From Aquirhabdus sp. (GTDB taxonomy: Bacteria; Pseudomonadota; Gammaproteobacteria; Pseudomonadales; Moraxellaceae), in NCBI GenBank assembly GCA_030152425.1, contig JASLJP010000300.1:1-5369 (forward strand): a stretch of DNA of 5,369 nucleotides. The letters are read 5' to 3'. The notes beneath the pieces are model-generated. The model was not told the origin of the DNA. It made no database searches and saw only the letters and a list, made by a program, of their open reading frames with translations. The first letter of the stretch is position 1; each line of letters starts with the position of its first letter. Shown one piece after another: positions 1 to 4,529 of this stretch. A program made the position numbers and the translations under genes.

Positions 1-267
1 GGCTTGGCATCGACGCTCATGCGTCATTTGCTGGCTGCGGTGCAGCAGACACAGCGCTATACGCTTGCGGCACTGTCGCCTGCCGAGTCGGCATTTTATG
101 GGCGCCTCGGCTGGGCGCTGTGGCAGGGCGATCTCTATATCCGTCAGGGCGTCGATCTCATCGAAACACCGGATGACGTGGTGATGATTCATCGCTTAGC
201 CAAGACGCCGCCGCTCGATGTCGAGGACAATCTGTCCGCCGAATGGCGTGAAGGCGAGCTGTGGTAG
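1..267 (+). CDS. GNAT acetyltransferase, AAC(2')-I-like, C-terminal part (5' end cut by window)
   Basis: The frame is open from base 1 and ends at TAG 265-267, giving 88 visible codons. The first residues, GLASTLM, look like the end of the acetyl-CoA pyrophosphate-binding loop (motif A) of GNAT enzymes. The real start therefore lies upstream, and the TTG at 4 is not a start. Next comes ALSPAESAFYGRLGW (residues 24-38), the usual GNAT pattern of a beta strand followed by the FYxRxGW helix, then WQG (41-43). TPDD (56-59), LD (72-73) and the ending EWREGELW (81-88) match, from memory, the order seen in AAC(2')-I aminoglycoside acetyltransferases, which have RTPDD, LD and a terminal DWRAGDVW. Known AAC(2')-I enzymes are about 180-210 residues, so roughly half is missing. 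GNAT proteins transfer acetyl from acetyl-CoA to an amine. The substrate cannot be decided here, and many chromosomal homologues are not resistance enzymes. GNAT membership is secure; the subfamily is likely. Confidence 0.85.
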   Translation, partial: GLASTLMRHLLAAVQQTQRYTLAALSPAESAFYGRLGWALWQGDLYIRQGVDLIETPDDVVMIHRLAKTPPLDVEDNLSAEWREGELW

Positions 268-291
268 CCGCTCACTGCGCCTGAATTTTTT
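252..291 (+). terminator. Possible weak intrinsic terminator at the end of the acetyltransferase gene
   Basis: AGGCG (252-256) can pair with CGCCT (278-282). Three bases later there is a run of six T (286-291). The stem is short, overlaps the stop codon and has a loose interior, so this is only a candidate. Confidence 0.25.
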
Positions 292-438
292 CACAAGTCA
301 GGCCAAAGCGCGCCAGATATTTGCGCAAACGATCGCTGTCGCGTGATCAGTGATCATACGCGTACCCAAGCCCAACTGATCGGGCTGTTTCTGCCGGTGC
401 AAATCCACATGAGCGTGAATGAGAATAATGCGTTTCAT
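272..438 (-). pseudogene. Possible frame-disrupted small gene or gene remnant, product unknown
   Basis: On the minus strand an ATG at 438-436 opens a 46-codon frame beginning MKRIILIHAHVD, which ends at TGA (300-298). In a second minus frame the sequence from 340 downward reads DSDRLRKYLARFGLTCEKI and then QAQ, ending at TGA (274-272), seven bases from the acetyltransferase stop. A stop immediately before this segment and the different frame mean one small indel would be needed to join the two. The junction falls at TGATCAGTGATCA (344-356). The N-terminal strand (RIILI-H) and the later helix (RLRKYLARFGL) faintly recall SixA-like histidine phosphatases, but the diagnostic RHG is absent and I do not claim that identity. 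There is no good ribosome binding site upstream of the ATG. It may simply be non-coding DNA. Confidence 0.25.
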
Positions 439-451
439 ACCGTACAGGTGA

Positions 452-480
452 TTGTTTAGCGACAGAATTCCGTGTTTAAT
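452..480 (+). promoter_or_regulatory. Candidate sigma-70 promoter for the exported-protein gene
   Basis: TTGTTT (452-457) and TTTAAT (475-480) are separated by 17 bp. The -10 matches the consensus in five of six positions and the -35 in three of six. This would start transcription near 487 and give a leader of about 70 nt before the ATG at 558. Found by eye only. Confidence 0.35.
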
Positions 481-547
481 TCAGCATGATTTAACATCCA
501 GAATACGCTGTGCGGCACCCTAAACATAACATCTCGGAATGATGACC

Positions 548-552
548 AAGGA
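548..552 (+). promoter_or_regulatory. Ribosome binding site of the exported-protein gene
   Basis: AAGGA lies five bases before the ATG at 558. It supports that start, as does the signal peptide that begins directly at this methionine. Confidence 0.75.
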
Positions 553-557
553 TATCC

Positions 558-1196
558 ATGAAATTGCACTTCATTTTTGCATTGCTGTTTTTAGTGGTGC
601 AAGCCCCCGTCTATGCGGCCGATGGTATTCCCAAGCGGGATAGCCATGACTATGGTGATAAGTTGGTCGCCGAGTTCGATGTGCCGGATGACATCGTCGC
701 CAAGTACGCCACGCACAAAGCCAGTAAGCCGATGCCCGGCGAGCCGATCATCAGCATGATGGCTGGTCAGAGCGTGGATTGGGCCAGTGATGGCATTCAG
801 CTCAGTGCGCAGCATAATCCCTATCGCATGGTGGTCACGGTGACGGGCAGTGCGATTAACGATGGTGATGCGATCAGTATGTGGACCGGCGGGTGGATGA
901 ACCGCGAAGGCGTCACGGTCGCCAAACCGATGTCTGGACTGAGTGAACATAATGCCAAAGCGGGCAAAGTGTTTATGGTCACGGCGGAGACGCTACCGAG
1001 CACTTTCCAGAAAGATCAGGAGCTCGCGGCGACGCTGGGCATGGTCAAGGCCACCAATATGAACATCACTGCCGTGCATGTACAGATCTGGTCGGGGGTG
1101 CCCGGTACATCGTTTAGCCGGTTTTTCTTCTCGCCCGTCGGGATGGGGCTGTTGATCGTCCTGGTTTTTTTGGGCTTGTATATCAAGAACCGCTAA
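558..1196 (+). CDS. Exported, C-terminally membrane-anchored protein of unknown function
   Basis: I do not recognise this 212-residue protein. Residues 1-20 form a typical Sec signal peptide: MKLH, a hydrophobic core, then VYA followed by ADG, with predicted cleavage after Ala20. Residues 21-190 would lie outside the cytoplasmic membrane. They look beta-rich, with alternating strands such as MVVTVTG (91-97) and ITAVHVQIWSG (170-180), and an aromatic/glycine patch ISMWTGGWMN (106-115). There is no cysteine, so neither disulfides nor a lipobox. Residues about 191-208 form one hydrophobic helix (FSPVGMGLLIVLVFLGLY) ending in IKNR, which predicts an N-out, C-in protein anchored in the inner membrane. 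The arrangement also resembles C-terminal sorting signals (motif, helix, basic end), but no known motif is present. The start is supported by AAGGA. It appears monocistronic, with its own promoter candidate upstream and a tRNA promoter downstream. That it is a gene is secure; its function is open. Confidence 0.88.
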   Translation: MKLHFIFALLFLVVQAPVYAADGIPKRDSHDYGDKLVAEFDVPDDIVAKYATHKASKPMPGEPIISMMAGQSVDWASDGIQLSAQHNPYRMVVTVTGSAINDGDAISMWTGGWMNREGVTVAKPMSGLSEHNAKAGKVFMVTAETLPSTFQKDQELAATLGMVKATNMNITAVHVQIWSGVPGTSFSRFFFSPVGMGLLIVLVFLGLYIKNR

Positions 1197-1218
1197 GGGC
1201 GGTTGTAGAGATATAACA

Positions 1219-1260
1219 GGCTGGGTGCGGTGTATTCGTTTATAAACTAGTCACCCAGTC
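1219..1260. repeat. Inverted repeat downstream of the exported-protein gene
   Basis: GGCTGGGTG (1219-1227) pairs with CACCCAGTC (1252-1260): nine base pairs, one of them a G-T wobble. The 24-nt loop itself contains the perfect 10-bp palindrome GTTTATAAAC (1238-1247). There is no T-run after it, so it is not a standard intrinsic terminator. It could protect the mRNA 3' end, act as a weak terminator, or bind a protein. Confidence 0.45.
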
Positions 1261-1279
1261 AGCCAAGTGCAATTAACAA

Positions 1280-1308
1280 TTGCGCAGCCGATGGTAAAAC
1301 GCTAGAAT
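1280..1308 (+). promoter_or_regulatory. Promoter of the tRNA-Glu gene
   Basis: TTGCGC (1280-1285) and TAGAAT (1303-1308) are spaced by exactly 17 bp. The -10 matches the consensus in five of six positions. An A/T-rich stretch (about 1270-1279) sits just upstream of the -35, where an UP element would be. The sequence after the -10 (CGCACCGC) is GC-rich, as in discriminators of stringently controlled stable-RNA promoters. The transcript would start near 1315, leaving a leader of about 40 nt for RNase P to remove. Confidence 0.65.
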
Positions 1309-1354
1309 CGCACCGCTTCGCCATATTGCATAAAGCAGGCGCACAGCACGTCCA

Positions 1355-1430
1355 GTCCCCATCGTCTAGAGGCCTAGGACATCACCCTTTCACGGTGAGT
1401 ACCGGGGTTCGAATCCCCGTGGGGACGCCA
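1355..1430 (+). tRNA. tRNA-Glu (anticodon UUC)
   Basis: This is a complete 76-nt tRNA gene. The acceptor strands are GTCCCCA (1355-1361) and TGGGGAC (1420-1426), followed by discriminator G1427 and an encoded CCA (1428-1430). The D-arm region contains CTAGAGGCCTAG. The anticodon stem is TCACC (1382-1386) with GGTGA (1394-1398), and the loop CTTTCAC carries anticodon TTC at 1389-1391. The T-arm is CGGGG, TTCGAAT, CCCCG (1403-1419). The sequence closely resembles Escherichia coli tRNA-Glu as I remember it. It reads GAA and GAG codons; charged tRNA-Glu also supplies 5-aminolevulinate synthesis for haem in bacteria that use the C5 pathway. It stands alone, with its own promoter and terminator, and no other tRNA or rRNA gene follows. 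Confidence 0.98.
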
Positions 1431-1463
1431 GATTCTTGGTGTCAATGTAACGCGTTGATGATC

Positions 1464-1499
1464 AACAAAAAGCCCACTCGTTTGAGTGGGCTTTTTGTT
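1464..1499. terminator. Strong bidirectional intrinsic terminator between tRNA-Glu and ppc
   Basis: A perfect 16-bp stem (1464-1479 with 1484-1499) closes a GTTT loop. The GC-rich core is GCCCACTC/GAGTGGGC, flanked by A5 on one side and T5 on the other. Because the flanks are A-rich left and T-rich right, the hairpin followed by U-rich RNA works in both directions: for the tRNA transcript (+) and for ppc (minus), whose stop codon is 18 bases away. Confidence 0.93.
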
Positions 1500-1517
1500 T
1501 GGGTGATGTTCAGGGGA

Positions 1518-4226
1518 TTAGCCGGTATTCCGTAGCCCCGCGGCAATTCCCGCGATCGTGACCATCAGCGCATGGTCATAGGCTTTGCTGCCATCGGCTT
1601 CGCGGCGGCGGCGCATCAGCTCGGCCTGCAGCATATGTAGGGGCAGGATATACGGTGTGCGTACCGAGATCGAGCGGCGCAGTACCGGGGTGTTTTCCAG
1701 CAGCTGTTTGCGCTGGGTCACGTGCAGGAGGGTGGTGGTGGTTTGGGCGAGTCGTGCGCGTAGCTCGGCGCCGAGGCTGAGCAGTGCGGGATCGTGAGTC
1801 AGGTGCGACTCATAGTAGCTGACGATGGCCGGGTCGGCTTTGGCCAGTACCATCTCCAGCATATCCAGTAGGGCAAAGAAATACGGCCAATCGTGGCTCA
1901 TCTCGGCCACGGTCGCTGCATGGCCGTCGGCCAGTACGGTACTGAGGGCTTGCTCGGTACCGAGCCATGCGGGCAGCATGAGCCGGATCTGTGTCCAGGC
2001 AAACACCCACGGGATCGCGCGTAGCGATTCGATGCCGCCGCTGGTATTGCGCCGTGCCGGACGTGAGCCGAGCGGCAGGAGCTGCAGCTCCAGCTCAGGG
2101 GTGACAGTGCGCAGATAGCGGATAAAGTCCGGGGTCTCGCGTACGGTATGGCGGTAGCTGGCGAGTGACACTTGGGTCATCTGTGCCATCAGCGCCCGCC
2201 ACTCGGGTTTGGCGGCGGGAGGTGGCAGCAGCGAGGCTTCCATAGTCGCCGTGGCGTACAGTTCGAGATTGCGGATGGCGATGCCCTGCATGCCGAATTT
2301 AAAGCGGATCATCTCGCCTTGTTCGGTCACGCGGATCGAGCCTTGCACCGAGCCGGGTGGCTGGGCGAGGAGTGCCTGATGGGTCGGGGCGCCGCCACGA
2401 CTGACCGAGCCACCCCGACCATGAAACAGGATGAGCTTGATACCGTGCTTTTTCGCCACGGCGGTCAGCGCTTCCTGCGCGCGATACTGCGCCCAGTTGG
2501 CGGTAAGGAAGCCTGCGTCTTTGGCCGAGTCGGAGTAGCCGATCATCACTTCTTGGTGACCATGGATCTCGGCGCGGTATTCAGGGATGGCCAGCAGGTC
2601 GTCAATGATGCCAGGGGCATTGTCCAGATCGTCGAGCGTCTCAAACAGCGGCACCACGCGCAGCAGTTTTTGCACGCCGGCTTTCTTTTGCAGCAGCATC
2701 ACGGCCAATACATCGCTGGCACTGCGCGCCATTGAGATCACATAGGCACCGAGCGCCTCACCGGGGTGGGCGGCCAATACGTCAAAGGTGGCAAGGCTCT
2801 CCTGCACATCAGGCGAGAGGATCGTGCTGTCTGCTGCCGCGACCAAGGTCTTCGGCAGCAGGGGGCGTGGGTTTTGCAGTTCGCTGAGCAAGAAGGCGCG
2901 GCGTTCGGCTTCGCTCCAACGGGTATAGGAGCCGATGCCCAGATAGGTGGTGATGGCGTCGAGCACATCGCTATGGCGGGTCGACTCTTGGCGGATGTCC
3001 AATTTCAGCAGCTCGACGCCAAAGCAGGCCACACGGCGGATGATGTCGATCAGATCGCCATTGGCCACGTCTTCCATATTGCAGGCGATCAGCGAGTCAT
3101 AGCATAGCTTCAGTGGCTGCATGAGTTCATGGGCATGCAGGTAGATGTCGCTGTCGTCGACGACGGCCTCGTTTTTGAGGCGGCTATTGGCCCAGTCGCG
3201 AGTACGACCGAGACGACGGCGCACCTCGCGCAGGATATCGCGGTACGGCTCGGTGCTGTCGGTGATGCCTTGATCGGCCAACTGCACGCGCAGCGCAGGG
3301 CTGCAGTCGTCCATCGACAGTTCCCAGCGCAGCGCGTCGATATCGCGCCAATACAGATCGGCGGCCTGCCAGCGCGACAGTAGCAACACTTCTTCGGTGA
3401 CCTTATGCGTGACGTTGGGATTGCCATCGCGGTCGCCGCCCATCCATGAGGCAAAGCGGATCGGGGTTTGGGTCAGCGGCAGGTGCTTGCCGGTATGGGC
3501 ATACACGCTGGCGTCAAACTCGCGCACAAAATCAGGCACGGCAAACCACAGGCTTTGCTCGATGGCAGTAAAGCCCCATTTGGCTTCATCGACCGGCGTC
3601 GGCTTATGACTGCGGATTTCATCGGTGTGCCATGCGGCGATGATGTCGCGCTTGAGTTTGGCGTGTTCTTCTTTGACCTCGACCGGGGTGAGGTTGTAGC
3701 GGTCGAGTCGCTCCAGACTGGCGGTGATGTCATCATATTTCTGGATCAGAGTGCGACGACTGATCTCGGTGGGATGGGCAGTCAGCACCAGCTCGATATC
3801 GAGCGACTGCGCGCTTTGCCAGATCTGCTCGGCGCTGATGCCGTGGCTGGCCAAGCGCGGAAACAGCTCCTGTGGCGAGCCATGCTGTGGTACTTTGTCT
3901 TCGACGCACTGCCATGCATTACGACGTCGTACACGATGGTACTGCTCGGCGATATTGGCGAGGTTTAAAAACTGGGTAAAGGCACGTGCCACGGGCGATA
4001 GCTCGTGGTCTTCCAGCGCTTCGAGCACACGATTCAGCTCGATCGCGGCGGCGCTATCGCCATCGCGGGCGTGTTTGCCGAGTTTGCGGATCAGCTCGAC
4101 CTTGTCAAACAGCTCCACTCCGACCTGCTGACGCAGGGTGTCGCCAAGCAGTTGGCCGAGCAGGCGTACATCATCGCGCAAGGGCGCATGGGGATCAGTC
4201 GATGGCGTGGATGGCGATGTATTCAT
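1518..4226 (-). CDS. ppc: Phosphoenolpyruvate carboxylase
   Basis: This cytoplasmic enzyme carboxylates phosphoenolpyruvate with bicarbonate to oxaloacetate and phosphate, refilling the TCA cycle. The 902-residue sequence is uninterrupted and slightly longer than the 883 residues of E. coli PEPC, mainly through a longer N-terminus. Visible family signatures are VLTAHPTEISRRTL with catalytic His151 (E. coli His138), GGDRDGNPN (263-270), IRQESTRHSD (411-420), MIGYSDSAKDAG (561-572) with Lys569 (Lys546), and FHGRGGSVSRGGAP (601-614) with Arg604 and Arg610 (Arg581, Arg587). The aspartate inhibitor site also looks intact: Lys796, Arg856 and Asn900 align with E. coli Lys773, Arg832 and Asn881, so feedback inhibition by aspartate is expected. 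The protein ends in the invariant RNTG. The ATG at 4226-4224 has GGAG seven bases upstream. The gene is convergent with tRNA-Glu and divergent from pirin, so it is probably monocistronic. Confidence 0.99.
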   Translation of the reverse strand: MNTSPSTPSTDPHAPLRDDVRLLGQLLGDTLRQQVGVELFDKVELIRKLGKHARDGDSAAAIELNRVLEALEDHELSPVARAFTQFLNLANIAEQYHRVRRRNAWQCVEDKVPQHGSPQELFPRLASHGISAEQIWQSAQSLDIELVLTAHPTEISRRTLIQKYDDITASLERLDRYNLTPVEVKEEHAKLKRDIIAAWHTDEIRSHKPTPVDEAKWGFTAIEQSLWFAVPDFVREFDASVYAHTGKHLPLTQTPIRFASWMGGDRDGNPNVTHKVTEEVLLLSRWQAADLYWRDIDALRWELSMDDCSPALRVQLADQGITDSTEPYRDILREVRRRLGRTRDWANSRLKNEAVVDDSDIYLHAHELMQPLKLCYDSLIACNMEDVANGDLIDIIRRVACFGVELLKLDIRQESTRHSDVLDAITTYLGIGSYTRWSEAERRAFLLSELQNPRPLLPKTLVAAADSTILSPDVQESLATFDVLAAHPGEALGAYVISMARSASDVLAVMLLQKKAGVQKLLRVVPLFETLDDLDNAPGIIDDLLAIPEYRAEIHGHQEVMIGYSDSAKDAGFLTANWAQYRAQEALTAVAKKHGIKLILFHGRGGSVSRGGAPTHQALLAQPPGSVQGSIRVTEQGEMIRFKFGMQGIAIRNLELYATATMEASLLPPPAAKPEWRALMAQMTQVSLASYRHTVRETPDFIRYLRTVTPELELQLLPLGSRPARRNTSGGIESLRAIPWVFAWTQIRLMLPAWLGTEQALSTVLADGHAATVAEMSHDWPYFFALLDMLEMVLAKADPAIVSYYESHLTHDPALLSLGAELRARLAQTTTTLLHVTQRKQLLENTPVLRRSISVRTPYILPLHMLQAELMRRRREADGSKAYDHALMVTIAGIAAGLRNTG

Positions 4227-4233
4227 GGCAGAT

Positions 4234-4237
4234 CTCC
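4234..4237 (-). promoter_or_regulatory. Ribosome binding site of ppc
   Basis: On the minus strand GGAG lies seven bases before the ATG at 4226. It supports this start, which gives an N-terminus somewhat longer than in E. coli PEPC. Confidence 0.7.
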
Positions 4238-4261
4238 GTCGATAGGGCGTACGCTAGATTC

Positions 4262-4267
4262 CTTATA
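4262..4267 (-). promoter_or_regulatory. Candidate -10 element of the ppc promoter
   Basis: Read on the minus strand the bases are TATAAG, five of six matches to the -10 consensus. They would give a leader of about 30 nt. At 16-17 bp upstream only a poor -35 (GTGCAA or AGTGCA) is present, so the promoter may depend on an activator or lie elsewhere. Confidence 0.4.
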
Positions 4268-4395
4268 CCGCAACTCAGGCGGCTTGCACTAGGGCGGATC
4301 TGTGCATCCCACCACTTACTTTTTTGCAAGGCAGGTGCGATGGTAACGCCTTGATGTTGCAGGTTACAGGGGTGTCGATTTTCAAGGGCTATTCT

Positions 4396-4411
4396 GTTCC
4401 ATGCATGGAAC
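4396..4411. promoter_or_regulatory. Perfect 16-bp palindrome, candidate operator
   Basis: GTTCCATGCATGGAAC is identical to its reverse complement over all 16 bases. It sits 118 bp before the pirin start, 14 bp upstream of the -35 candidate at 4426 and 169 bp from the ppc start. The size and symmetry suit a dimeric regulator with a helix-turn-helix fold (for example TetR-like). Position upstream of the -35 would fit activation, or repression by looping. No regulator gene is visible in the window, so the protein is unknown. Confidence 0.5.
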
Positions 4412-4425
4412 GATACTGTGCATTA

Positions 4426-4454
4426 TTGCCAGCTTCTGCTGTTATCGTTCTAAC
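4426..4454 (+). promoter_or_regulatory. Candidate sigma-70 promoter of the pirin gene
   Basis: TTGCCA (4426-4431, five of six matches) is followed after 17 bp by TCTAAC (4449-4454, four of six). Transcription would start near 4461. An alternative -10, TATGCT (4457-4462), has no good -35. Judged by eye. Confidence 0.4.
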
Positions 4455-4472
4455 GGTATGCTAGTTCAAATC

Positions 4473-4518
4473 GTGTGATCCACCTGCTTTATCACAAAGC
4501 ATCAACCCAGCATCACAC
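4473..4518 (+). promoter_or_regulatory. Nested inverted repeats in the pirin mRNA leader
   Basis: GTGTGAT (4473-4479) is the exact reverse complement of ATCACAC (4512-4518), and this outer stem would end one base before the ribosome binding site. Inside it TGCTTT (4485-4490) pairs with AAAGCA (4496-4501) around the loop ATCAC. TGTGAT can instead pair with ATCACA (4491-4496), which overlaps the inner hairpin, so two exclusive folds are possible. The pairing is seen directly; a regulatory role is inference. Confidence 0.35.
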
Positions 4519-4519
4519 C

Positions 4520-4524
4520 GGAGG
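4520..4524 (+). promoter_or_regulatory. Ribosome binding site of the pirin gene
   Basis: GGAGG, a strong Shine-Dalgarno sequence, lies five bases before the ATG at 4530 and fixes that start. Confidence 0.85.
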
Positions 4525-4529
4525 CAATC

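Larger units (their letters stand above)
268..557. other. Intergenic region without a convincing intact gene
   Basis: This 290-bp stretch between the acetyltransferase stop and the exported-protein start contains three things I can point to: a weak terminator-like hairpin at its left end, a disrupted coding-like stretch on the minus strand (272-438), and an AT-richer right half (about 440-557) with a promoter candidate for the gene at 558. On the plus strand the acetyltransferase frame stays open after its TAG until another TAG at 457-459 (63 sense codons). However, the upstream protein already ends at the expected family C-terminus, so I do not regard this as an extension. Confidence 0.5.
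4227..4529. other. Divergent ppc-pirin intergenic region
   Basis: These 303 bases separate two genes transcribed away from each other. I see no small gene in them. They hold, from left to right: the ppc ribosome binding site and -10 candidate, an unassigned stretch (about 4290-4395), a perfect 16-bp palindrome (4396-4411), a promoter candidate for pirin (4426-4454), and a leader with nested inverted repeats ending at the pirin ribosome binding site. Confidence 0.7.

Noticed and set aside
268..459. Read-through extension of the acetyltransferase past its TAG
   Set aside because: The protein already ends at the expected family C-terminus (WRxGxxW), and nothing suggests stop-codon recoding.
1355..1430. 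tRNA-Glu as an integration (att) site for a mobile element
   Set aside because: No integrase gene and no second copy of the tRNA 3' end is visible in the window; the gene is directly followed by its terminator and ppc.
1326..1535. A 69-codon plus-strand open frame across the tRNA and terminator
   Set aside because: It runs straight through a complete tRNA-Glu gene and a terminator hairpin, so it is a chance frame.
2172..2735. A long plus-strand open frame (187 codons) inside ppc, and several shorter ones
   Set aside because: They lie antisense to an intact, strongly conserved ppc. Such shadows are common opposite GC-rich coding sequence, and their translations show no recognisable domain.
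3986..4354. Plus-strand open frames overlapping the ppc 5' end and its upstream region
   Set aside because: They overlap the conserved ppc N-terminus and its start region, and show no domain or start signal of their own.
4474..4496. TGTGA...TCACA resembling a CRP/FNR-type operator before pirin
   Set aside because: The half-sites are 13 bp apart instead of the 6 bp required for CRP, so a CRP site is not supported.
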